Positions 43,401 through 55,400 of a DNA stretch of 64,000 nucleotides are shown in pieces. Source of the stretch: Pleodorina starrii (Eukaryota > Chlorophyta > Chlorophyceae > Chlamydomonadales > Volvocaceae). Every line of letters begins with the position of its first letter. Within the stretch, counting starts at the first letter, position 1. The stretch lies in the NCBI GenBank assembly GCA_030267565.1, contig BRXU01000018.1:1860001-1924000 (forward strand), read 5' to 3'. The position numbers and the translations under genes were made by a program. A model generated the notes under the pieces. The model worked only from the letters and a program-made list of their open reading frames with translations, was not told the origin of the DNA and did not search any database.

Positions 43401-46400
43401 CGCCCCGCCCCGGTAACTGCGTTGCGTTCCCTCTCCCCGGGCCGATTTCTTGTCCTCCCCTCCCGGGCCCGCCCCCCCCCAAGGTTGCCCTGGGCGAGGC
43501 TCAGCTGGCTTCCTGGCTTCGCTCCATCCAGGACCGCATGACCTCCATCCCGCTCACCTACAGCCCCAGCCGCACCTGGAACTCCTTCACGCCCACCAAC
43601 CTGCCCGAGTGTCTGGCCGCCGTGGGGGCGCTGGTGGCGGAGCTGGGCGGGGTGCAGCGCAGCCCCTTCTACTGCGGAGTACTGCGGGAGGCGGAGCGGG
43701 TGGAGCAGCTGCTGGGAGGGGTGCAGCGGAGCCTGCAGGTGGGTGTGGGGTGTGTGGGTGTGTGGGGTGTGTGGGAGGGGGATGTGTGTGTGTGTGAGAG
43801 AGGGGGGGAGGGGATGGGCCGGGGGAGATGGCCCGCGGGGGGGGGGCGGCGGGGAGGGGTGGGGAGTGGGGTGGGGAGTGGGGTGGGGTGGGGTGGGCGG
43901 TTGCGTGGTGGTCAGGGGTAGCGGGAGGGGGGTGGGGGGTGGAGGTAGCGGGGGGGGCGGACGCCTGGAGAGGGGGAGGGGTTCGAGGATGTGGGGTGGC
44001 GCGTGTGTTGCGCGCAGCACGGCGGCTATTTGGGAAGGGGGAGGGGGAGCTGTGGATGTGGTCACACGCGTCCGACGTGTGTGTATGTATATGTGTGTGT
44101 GTGTGTCTGTGTGCTGGCCCCGCTCACCCTGGCTGCCACCGCCGCTAAAGTCGCCACCGCTGCGGCACCACTTCTTCATTGAACTCCTCCCCCCCGTCCT
44201 GGTATTTCCATTGGACACGCCCACGTTTTCGTCTGTTTCCACCATTTTTCCTCTATCCCCAATCTCACCCAACACACACACCACTACCACCATCACCTCT
44301 GCATATGCTACAAAGGGTTTCCTCGTCCATCCGTGGAAACCCCTCCCTATACCCCCTCCCATACCTCCACCCCCTCCACCCCACTCACCGGCCGTGGCAG
44401 CTTGCTCAACAACGTCCGCAGTGACTCATTTTTATACTAAGGAGCATATCACTCCCTGACCCCCCACCCCCACCCCCACCCCCAATCCCACCCCAACCCT
44501 AACCCCAACCCCGACCCCCAACCCCCAACCCCCCAACCCCCCACTCCCCAACCCCCCCACCCCACCCCCACCCCCACCCCCCCCCCCAGGACGCCTCCGC
44601 CTGTCTGGACATGTGGACCCACCTCAACCAGCTGCTGCACAACCCGCTGGTGGCGGAGGCCTGCCCCGATGCAGTCACCTCCCTGGAGCTGCTGGGGACC
44701 GCCTGGCGCAAACTCAACATGGCGGCAATGGAGCAGACCACACTCACGGCGGCGGCGGTGGCGCTGCAGGTGCGTGATGGGGTGTGTTTGCGTGTTGTAG
44801 GGTTAGGGTGGAGTGGGGGTGGAGGGGAGGTGGGGGGGGTTGCCTGCGCGAGGGGCGGCGCGGGGTGGGTCACTGGCCGGGTGAGTAAAGCCGTGCGGAC
44901 TGAGGCGACGTGGGCGGGCGGGCGAGCAGGCGGGTGGGGTGCTGCGCATGGCTGATTGGCTGTGCTTGTGCCCCCCGGAACACATAAACTGGAACACATG
45001 GCGGGTCCGCCATGCGGCCTGCCCTCCGCCCTCCGCCTCCCGCCTGCCCCTCCCCTGCCCTGCCCTGTTTCTTCTTCAGGACTGCCGGGTGCTGTATGCG
45101 GGTCTGGATGCGGTGCGGCGCAACTGCGCTCAGGCGCTGCTGCCGGCCCTGCGCGAGGCCTACCCGCGGCTGTGGCTGGTGGGCGACGAGGTGCTGATGG
45201 CGGCGCTGGCGGTGGGCAGCGAGGTGGAGGCGCTACCGGCGGCGCTGCTGGAGGGGCTGCTGGGGGGCGCCGCGGGGCTGCACCTGCAGATGCACGAGCA
45301 GATCGAGGTGGGGGTGTGTGCTTGCGGTGGCGGGGGGAGGGGGCGGGGGGCGGATTGCGTTGGTGTTGCGAGGGCGGGCGTGGTTTTGTTCTTTTGGGGG
45401 GAAGGAGGGGAAGGGGCTGTGTGAGGGAAGGAAGGGGGACGCGCTGCCGGAGCAGCGGAGCACTGTCATCGTGATGAGGGCGCCCGGGGGGGCCCGGGGG
45501 GCGGGGATGAAGACGGTGGCCAACCCCTCGCACAACACTGACCTGCGCCGCGGGCCTGTCCTCTGCGCCTCGCTCCCTGACACCCCTCTCGCCCTGCTTT
45601 TCCTCCCCCCCCGCCCTCCCCGCCCCGTGCCCCTCCCTCCCTGGGCCCGTTCGCTAACACCGTCTCCTTCTCCGCTGCGATATTTTCTTTTTACCCTCCC
45701 TCCCTCCCGCACACACCCCACCGGCCGCCGCAGGACGGTCCCCCCCAGCCGGTCGAGGTGGTGGCCGTGGTGGGCGCCAACGGCGAGGTGTGCCCGCTGC
45801 GCCAGCCGCTGCCCGGGCCCCCGCCCCCCGGCGCCGGCGGCGGCGGCCAGCAGCAGCAGCAGCCGCCTCAGCCCCTGCGCCTGGAGTCCTGGCTGCCTGC
45901 GCTGGAGGGCGAGCTGCGCGCCTCGCTGGCGGCCCACACACGCGACTGCCTGGCGGCGTGCGGCTACATGTCACCGGACGTGTGGGTGGCGTCCTTCCCC
46001 AGCCAGTCCGTGTTGCTGGTGGATGCAGTGGTGTGGACGCAGACCGTGGGAGCCACCCTGGAGCGGACCGCCGCCGGCGAGCGCGCCGCGCTCCGAAACC
46101 TGCTGGACCAGTCGGTGCTGCGGCTGGAGACCATGGCGCGGCAGCTGCGCGGCGCGATGGTGGCGGCGGCGGCGCCGCCGCCGCCGCCGGCGGGCGGGAA
46201 GCCGGTCGGCGGCAGCTTGCTGGCGATCTATCCGACGGTGCTGACGGTGACGACGGGCTCGGCGGGGCCGTACATACGCGGCGGGCGGCAGGTGGAGGAC
46301 CTGTCGGGGCGCGCCGCGCGCGCGGCGCTGACGGCCGTCGGCGCCGCCACGGCGGCGGCGGCGGCGCCGCCGGCGGCCGACGCGAGCGACGACGACGACG

Positions 46401-49400
46401 AGGAGGAGCTGTTGGAGCCGCCGTCGGCGACGGCGGCGCCGGGTTTCACCCGCTCCAGCCTCTCCACCCCCGTGCAGCAATACCAAGGTCCGCCCAGGAT
46501 GCCGCCGTTCCTGAGCGCGCCGACGGCGGCGACCGCCGCCGCCGCGGCGGCGGCGGCAGCGGCGGCGGCGGCCGCCGCCGCTGCCACGGCCGGCGGCGTC
46601 GACGCCGTCGACGCGGCGCCGTTCCTCGGCCTCAGCACCGGCGATTCCAACTCCGCGCTCATTGGCCCCGCCTCCATCTCGCCCTACTTGCGCCCGCGCC
46701 GCTCCGGCGCCATCGTCCCCACGCAGCGGGCCCCCGCAGACGGCGGCGGCAGCGGCGGCGGCGTTAGCGGCGGCGGTAACGGCGGGGCCAGCGGCGGCGG
46801 CGGCGCGCCGCTGGCCTCCACGCAGCTGGCCCGCCAGACGGTCCGCGGAATCGAGCGGCTGCTGGCCGCGGGCATCTGCCACCGGCAAGTGGTGGAGGAG
46901 CTGATCGGGTCGGAGGTTTCGGGGCCGGACTCGTTCGACTGGCTGCGCACCGTGCGCCACTACTGGGTCGCCGACGGCGAGCGGTACGGCATTGACGTGG
47001 CGTTCGGCACGCAGCGTCACGAGTACGGCTGGGAGTACGACGGTACGGGCCAGGACGCGGTGGAGCTGGTGCTGCCGATGGCGGTTCCGTCGCTGCTGGC
47101 GGCGGTGAGCGCGCTGCAGGCTTCACCGGTGGTATCGCTGGTGCGAGGTGAGTCACCCGATCCGATCTGATACGATCTGATACGATATGATACGATACGA
47201 TTGATTCGCATCCAATTCGGCGCCTTTGCAGCAGCTCGTTCGCGCCGCCGCTCCCACATTAGCCCCTGCTCGCAGCCAGGCTGTCCTGTTCTCCGCCCGC
47301 CTACCCCACGCCGCCCCCCATCCTCCATCCCCCATCCCTTCCCTTCCCTTCCCAGCCAGCCCTTGCCTTGCCCTTTCGGACTGCTCTTCCCCAACCCCCT
47401 TCCCTTCCCTTCCCTCCCCGGTCCGCAATCCCCACCTAAACAACCCTAAACCCTTACACAAAACCCCACACCCCTCTCTTCCGGGCCCTCCCTCCTTTCC
47501 CTCCGTTCTGGATCCTGGATCCGCCGCTCGCGCTAACGTCCGTCTCCGTCCCTCCGCCGCGGGTCCTCCTTTGTTAACCTCCCCTTCCTCCCCCCCCCTC
47601 TCCTTCGTGTTTCATTGTTGCAAATTCACTCTTCAAACCCCCTCTCCCCCCTCCCCCTCGCTCGTCAGCTGAGGGCGGCTGCAGCCCCGTCAGCGCCGTG
47701 CGCGGGCTGTGCTCCCTGCTTGGCCGCCTGCACATGCACATGGCGCTGGATGCCGCCACCTCGCCAGCCGCCATGGGCCGCACCCTGGCCACCGCCGTGC
47801 AGCTGAACGCGTGGCTGTCGCTGGAGGGCTCAGAGCTGCTGGGCCTGGCGGGGCTGGCGGCGCTGAGCGAGGTGCTGCAGACGCTGCTCGCCGCCGCGGC
47901 GCACCGCCAGCCCACCATCCAGATCGGCGGCGAGTCCATCCGCTCGCCCTGGGCGCTGGGCGGCGGCGGCGGAGCCGCCGCCGCCGCCGCCGCCGCCGGC
48001 GGCGGCGGCGGAGGCCAGGCGCGGCGGACGCGGGCCGCCAGCGGCAGCGCGACCAACGCGGCGGCGGCGGCCGGCGCCGCCGCCGCCGGCGGCGGCGGCA
48101 ATGCGCCGCCGCCCGCCGCCACCGGCGGCGGCGGCGCTTCTTCGTCTCCCGCGGCGAGGTCGACGCCGGGGGTGTTCCTGGCGCTGCCGCTGGCGGCGTA
48201 CCTGCCCGTCTGCCACGACGCGCCGGTGCCGTTCAGTGACGCGCCCGGCGCCGCCGCCGCCGCCGCCGCGTTCCTGACGGAGGCCCACCACCGGCGCGGG
48301 CCCTTCCCGCACGAGCTGTGCGAGGTGGCGCGCCGCGCCGGCCGCGCCGTGACGCTGCACAGCGCCGACCTGGCGGTGGCGCTGGAGGCGGGGCTGCGCT
48401 GCGCCGGCCTGCGCGACGCGGCGGAGGCGGCTCGCGCGGCGGCGTGCTGGTTCCGGCTCGCCGCCGTGCAGCTGGCGTCGCCGCCGCAGCTGACGCTCGA
48501 CGCCGTCACCGTACGGTCGGTTCTGATGTACATCCAGAGGGAGTGGCTGCAGGGCTTCGGCGGCGGTGTCGCCGCCGCTGGCCTGGCCGCCAGCGGCGGC
48601 GGCGGCGCCGCCGCTGCCGCGTCGGGCCATCCCGCCGCCGCCGCTGCGGCGGCGGCCAATACGCGGATCGGCGGCAGCGCTCTGGATGCTTTGGACGCGG
48701 CCATGCGGGCGGTGGTGCTGCCGGCGGCGGACCCGGAGGACCTGGGCATGTTGTCGCGGCTTCTGGATCAGGTGATTGGCTTTGCGCAGCGCACCCCACC
48801 GCCGCCGGAGCCGGCCGGCGCGCCGCAGCACCCGCAGCACCCGCACCTGCAGCCCGGCAGCGCCAGCGCCAGCAGCAGCTCCGCCTCGTCGGCGGCGGCG
48901 ACGGCGGCGGCGGCGCCGGCGCCGCGGCCCGCATTCAACGTGCGCGAGGCGCTGCAGTCGGTACTCGCCACGGCGAAAGAGGTCATGGGCGTGTCGATGG
49001 ACGCCGCGGCGCGGCACGCCAAGCAGGGCACTGCCAGAACCGCCACGGGAACCGGCGACGCACCCGCCGGCGCCGGCAGTGCGCCTGTGTCGCCGCCGCG
49101 CCGCCGCGGCGCCGCCGCGGTACCCCACCCGACGCCGGGCACCCCCGCCGGGGGCGGCGGCGGCGCCGCCGCCGCCGCCGCAGCGGCGGCGGCGGCTCCG
49201 GCCGCGCTCCCGCCTCCGCAGCCCGCCTGGAAGCCCCATGTGGCGGCGCTGGCGTACGCCAGCGCGCCGCAGCTGATTGCCGCCGCATCGTCCATCTACG
49301 ATGCGCTGCTGTCGCACCGCGCGGTGCTGGTGGTGGGGTCGCCTGGCTGTGGCAAGAGCGCGGCGTGGAAGGCGCTGGTGGCGGCGTCGCACGGCCTGGA

Positions 49401-52400
49401 GGCGCTGGCGTCGAGCGGCCCGGCAGGGGAGCTTCTGGTGCACGTGTACAGCGAGACGCTGACGGCGCCGCGGCTGCAGCTGGGCGCCGCCGACGCGGCG
49501 CCGGGCCGCGGCGACACGCTGGGCGCGGTGGGCGCCGACGGCCGCGCGCCGACGGACTGGCTGCTGCGGCGGCTGGAGGGGTCGCTGCACTGGGCGCTGC
49601 GGCGGCGGCCCGAGGGCGCCAACGTGCAGAGCGGCTCCGCAGCGGTTGTGGGCAGCTCGCCGAAGTGGGTGGTGTTCGATGGGCCGCTGGGCACGCCCAA
49701 GGCCGACCGGCTGGGCAGCCTGCTGCTGAGTCGCAGCCTGGTGTTGGGCAGCGGCGGCTGTGTAGCGGAGCTGCCCAGCGGCGCGCATTACGTGTGGGAG
49801 ACGAGCGATCTGGGCGGCGCGTCGCCTGGGCTGCTGGCGTCTCTGCCGGTGGTGCATGTGGGAGGCGGCGGCGGCGCGGCGGGGGTGTGGGACACGGAGG
49901 CGGCGCTGGCGGCGGGTGTGCGGGCGGTGGTGAAGCAGCAGGGCATGGTGGGTGGGGCCTGGGGCGGGCGTGGGGAGGTGGGGTAGACAGGGGGACCGTC
50001 CAGATGGGCTATCAGGTTGGCAAGATTTGCATGTTTGGAGGGGGAGGTGTTGGTGGTTTAGGTAGGTAAAAGCTCATGGTGGGGTGCCGCAGCGGCGGAG
50101 CGGAGGCGCGGGGATGGCGTGGGGTGGAGGGCGATATCGGCGGGAGAGGGCTTTGGGCCAGGTGGGAGGGGGCATGTGGGTGGGACTTGAGGGAAAGTGA
50201 GTGCGGCAGTGCGGCAGGATGCGTTGGCCACCAGATGCGTCGCGCATGCCATCAGCGACCGGCCTTGTGCCCAAACCTCTTGCCGTGCCCCAAGCTCAGA
50301 AGACCTGGGTCGCCGAAGGCGCTCCCCCGCTCCCCCCTCCCGGCTTCCCCGTCCCCTCCCTCTCCCTTCCCTACCTCTCTACCCCTTTTGCAGTACCACC
50401 CAGCCGCAACGACACATCGCACCGCCTCCCTTTCAGGTCATCGTTCGCTAACGCCGTCTCCGCCCCTCCTCCGCTGCGGTGTCATCCCTCACCTTGATTA
50501 CCTTGATCACCCCCCCTCCCCTTCTCAGGCCCCGCTGGTGACGCCCCGCTTCATGCGCAAGCTGCTGGCGCTGCTGGGCGCCTCTCTCAGCGGCTGCGAG
50601 GCGGCGATACGCGGCCTGCGCGAGCGGGAGCGGGGCAGCCACGGCCCGCCCGGCGGTCTGACGCTGGTTTCGGGGCTGACGGCGCTGTTTGGAGAGGTGG
50701 TGCGCTCGCTGGATGTGCCGGCGGAGGCCAGCTGGGCGAAGCAGGTGGGTTTTAGGGTTTTAGGGAAGTAGCCCGCACCCCTTCCCATCCCCCCCCACCC
50801 CCTCCCACCCCTGCACCCCCTCCCACGCCCCGGGCCGTTCTTATTACACCCCAGTCCCTCGCCCGGGTCCCGCCACTCCCGCCCCTGTGGGCTTCGCACT
50901 TCGCACGCCCGCCCCGCCTCGCCGGTCTGTCCGTATGCGTACTCCTCACTCCCCCTTCCCCTCGTCGGGCTAGGGCCGAGTACACCTCCCTTCCCCCGCG
51001 ACCCGGGCGCCCCTCCCCCCGCCCCCGTTCGCTAACGCCGTCTCCGTCTCCGCTGCGGTATCTTCTTCCTACCCCCGCCCGCCCGCCCCCCCCCCCGCCC
51101 CCCAGCCCGCCGATCTGGAGCTTGCACTCGCCCGCTGCGCCGTCTTCTCCTGCTACTGGTCCCTGGCGGGCCAGCTGCTGGGCCCCGGCCAGCGCGCCGC
51201 CGTGGAGGCCGCCATCCGCGACGCCGCCGCCGCCGCCGAGTTGCCCATGGTGCTGCCGCTGGGCGGCTCGCTGGCGGCCTGGCTGGTGGCACCCAAGCGC
51301 GGCGGCTGGGTACCCTGGACTGCCACCCTGCACAGCCTGTCCGCGGACCGGCCGTGCATCGTGCCGGCGATGCCGCTGCCGCTGCTCAGCGGCGGCGGCG
51401 GCGCCGCCGCCGCCGGACGGAGCAGCACCGACGGCGGCGGCGGCGACGCGCCCGGCGTGGATTTTCACTACTATCGCGACCCGCGCGGCGGCGGGGGGTC
51501 GCTGGGTCTGTTCGTGCCCAGCGCCGCCAGCCAGGCGCTGCAGTACGCGGCTCAGCTGGTGCTTCAGGCGGGCGGCGCGCCGGTACTGGTGGGCCCGCCG
51601 GGCAGCGGCCGGCGCACGCTGCTGCACCACCTGCTGGCGACGGTGCCCATGCAGCAGCTGCGTACGACGGTGGTGACGGCGCCGGGCTGCGCCGCGGCGT
51701 CGCCGACGGCGCTGCAGGCGGCGGTGATGTGGCACCTGGCGCCGGGAGCGGGTGGCTGCCTGCGGCCCACGCCGGGGCACCGGCTGGTGGTGGTGGTGGA
51801 GGACCTCAATGCTGCGGTGGCGGGCGGGCACTTTGACGGGCGCCACGCGGGGGAGCTGGCGGCGGCGGCAGCAGCGGCGGCTGGCGGCGGCGATGCGGCG
51901 GCGGCGGCGGTGGCGGGTGCGGCGGCGGCGGCGGCGGCGGGCTGCGAGGTGGAGGTGCAGTCGGCGACGCTGGAGTGGCTGCGGCACGTGTTGGACGAGC
52001 AGGCGATACGGGATCCCGTGTCGGGACTCAGGTACGACAGATGGTTGTACGGGTGTACGGCGGCGTGGATGCGGGGCGGGGGGCGCCAACCCGCGTGTGC
52101 ACCCAGGTGTGTGGGCAGCGCATTTGCTGCAGAGGCGAAGACCCCAGCGCTTGGGGCCGCAAAGTGGCCCCACTTTGCCCCAGCTAGCACAGCTGCTAGC
52201 TGTGCTAGCTGGGGGCACTTTGCGGCCCCAAGCGCTGGGGTCTTCACGTGTCATGTTGGCTGGCAAACTGAGGGCGGCAGAACGGCGAGCAAGAGAAGCC
52301 GCCGCATGTTGGGCCAGAAGGACCACGTCTCTTCGCCCACGCCATCTGGGGAACCAAACTAACATACCGGTACTTCTATTTTCGTCCCAGCCCCTTCATG

Positions 52401-55400
52401 AATCGCCGGCGTGGCTGCCTGACTTTGCGCCCCTGTGTCCCGCACCTCCACCTCACCCTCCGCCCCACCCTCCCAGGCTGGGCCTCCGCGGCACTTCCTT
52501 CGCCGCCACCTGCACACCGCACGGCCTGCTGTGCGGCGCGGAGCAGCTGGGGGGCCGCCTGCGCCGCCACCTGACGCAGATCCACGTCGACGCGGCGGCG
52601 CGATGCGGCCCCTCCGACCACTTCATGACCCATGGGTCGGTCCCGGCCTCGGCGTCGGCCTCGCCGCACCCGCCCGCCACCAGCCTCACCACCGTCTTCA
52701 GCCGCCCCGCCGTCATGCTGGCGCTGGCGCAGCACACCGTCGCGCACCTGGCGCACTGCGGCGTGGCGGAGGCGCTGACGATGCCGCTGCCGCCGGCGGC
52801 GGCGGTGCTGGCGGCGACGCTGGAGGGCGTCACGCGCAACATCGCGGCGCTGACGCACGCCGGCGTGACGCCGGCGCTGTGGCATTTCGACACCGCCGTC
52901 GTCAGCGGCGTCGTACAGCGGCTCTGCGCCGCCGTCGCCGTCGCCAACGGCATCGTGGGCCCGGGCGCCGGCCACGACGCGCCGCCGCCGTCGTCGTCGG
53001 GACCGTCGCCGCCGGCGGCGGCGGCGGCGGCGACGGTGGTTGAGACCCGCGGGTCGGTCCCGGCGCCATGGGGCCTTCGCGAGGTGCTGCAGCGCCTGGC
53101 TTTCGAGGTGGGCCGCGCCGTTATGGGCCACCTGTCCGATAGCGCTCCGAGGGAGGCCCTCGCCAAGCTGCTGCTGCAGACCATGGGTCGCCACCTGGGC
53201 GCGCTGGCGTCGGGCCGCCTGGACGCCGCGGTGGCGGCGGCGAGGCAGGTGCTGGACACGCCGCCGCCGCCGCCGCCCGCCGCGGCGCTGGCGCAGCAGC
53301 ACCTCAAAGTGCAGGCGGCAGCGGCGGCGGCGGCGGCGCCGCCGCCGCCGTCAGGCGGCGACGGCGCTGCGGCGGCGGCGGCAGCGGCGGCGACTCCGTC
53401 GCCGCCGCCGCCGGCCAAGACAATGGAGAATGACCCGCTGGAGGTTCTGGCGGCGTGGGCGGACTACTCGAGCCGCGGCGCGGCGGACCTTCGGTCGCTC
53501 CGCGTCAGCCTGGCGGGCCGCATCCCGCCGCGGGAGATTGACCTGCTGCTGGCGGCGCTGGTGGGCACGCTGCCGGTGTACGACGACCCGGCCGAAGTGC
53601 CGCCCGGCGCGCAGCCGTTCTGGCCCGTCGACGGCGGCGGCGCGCTGCGTTCCGCCACGAACGGCGGTGCGCTGGTCACGGCGACGGCGCCGTGGGCGGC
53701 ACCAGACTCGTACATGCCGGACCCGGGCGCCGCCGGCTGGATCGTACGACGGCCGCTGGGCCATCCGGCGCTGCTGCGGCTGGTGCGCGCGCTGCTGGCG
53801 GCACACATCCACGGCGGCGGCGGCGGCGCATCCAAGGCCGCTGCCGCTGGCGGTCGCGGCGGCGGCGGCGGCGCATTCTCCCCCGCCCGCCTGGCCGCTG
53901 CCGCCAGCGTCGACGACCTCCGCGGCACCACCACCGCGGCAGCGGCGGCCGCCGGCGCCGCAGGCGCTGGCGGCGCACCTTCCGCCGCTGCCGCCGCCGC
54001 CGCCGCGACGGCGAGCTCTGGCTCGGCGGAGGCAGCGGCGCTGCCGCGGTGCAATCTGGGTCCGCTGTCGCTGTCGCTGCTGGAGGATGCGTCGGGGCAG
54101 TGGGGCTACGCGGAGTTGGTGCGGCCGGCGGCGGCGGTGCTGTGCGGCGGCTTCTTCGCGGGCGGCAACCTAGTCCTGGTGGGCAGCAACACCGTCATGC
54201 TTGAGCACACCGCCGGGCTGGCGGCGCTGGCCTCGGGCGCGAGATCTCTCACCCGCGTCACCCGGCCCGTGCTGCACCGCAGCAACGGCGGCCTGGCGGC
54301 GCCGCCGCCGCCTGAGGAGGTCGGGCTGCGGCAGCTGCTGATGCAGCAGCTGCTGCAGATCCTGCAGCCCGCCGGCGCGCAGGCTGGCGGCGGCGGCGGC
54401 AGCGGCGGCGCCGCCGCCGCCGCTGCCGCAAGCGGCGCCGCCATGGCGGCGCCCGTGCGGTACTACTCGCAGGCAATGGCGGTGGCGGCGGGCGGCTTCG
54501 CGGTGCCCGGCGTGCCGTACATTGCGCCTGGCGAGGCGGATGCCGTGGTGCTGGTCCCGCAGTCTGTGCTGACCGGCGGCGGCGGCGGCGGCGGCTCTGA
54601 GTGGCAGGACAGGGGCAGGGAGCGGAAGGCTGCGGAGGAGCTGGGGCTGCACGTCTTGCTGCTGACGGACTTGATGCTACAGGTGCGGTGTGTGTGTGTG
54701 TGTGCCCGTGTGTGCGTGCATGTGTGTGGGCGCGGGAACCTGCGTGCGTCTGAAGATCCGCCCTCATGTGCCGCGGGGTGGTGGGGGGGGGGCAGGGCAG
54801 GACCTTTAAAGGGTTTTAGGGTTTTAGGGTTTTAGGGTTTTAGGGCAGGAACTTTAAAGGGGCGCAGCACCGGGTGTCAGGTATGGGCCACCCGACAAGG
54901 GACAGCTTCTTACTTACCTCCCCACCGCCCTCCCGCCCTCCCGCCTCCCCGGCGCACGTCCCAACTTCACCCCACCTACCTTCCCCTCCCCTCCCCTCCC
55001 CTCCCCCCCTCCCAGGACGAGCCCACCCTGGAGCTCCTCCAGTCTCTGCTGGTCCGCCCCGCCTCCGTCGCCCCGCTGAGCCGCGAGCTGTCCGAGGGCG
55101 CTGGGCTGCCCCTTCTCAAGGGCCTGGAGCCGCTGATGCTGGATGCGGACCTGGGCACACTGATCGGGAGCGCAGCGGCGGCGGGGGCGGCGGCGGGGTC
55201 AAGCACGGGGGCAGGGACGGGGACGGGGATGGGAACGGGGACTGCGAGCGGCGCCGGAACCGTTACGGGCACCGGCGACCAGGGAGTCTCCCAGGACGGC
55301 GCCGGCGCCGGCGCCGGCGGCGGCGACGCCGCCGCGGCGGCGACGGGGGCAGCAGCGCCTGGCGGCGGCGGCGGCCGCGCCGCCGGCAGCGGCGGGCGGA

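Noticed and set aside
47574..49857. Very long minus-strand frames across the largest dynein exon
   Set aside because: GC-rich exons keep antisense frames open. The plus frame has the AAA2 P-loop and VFDGP motif, while the minus frames show only Arg/Ala repeats.
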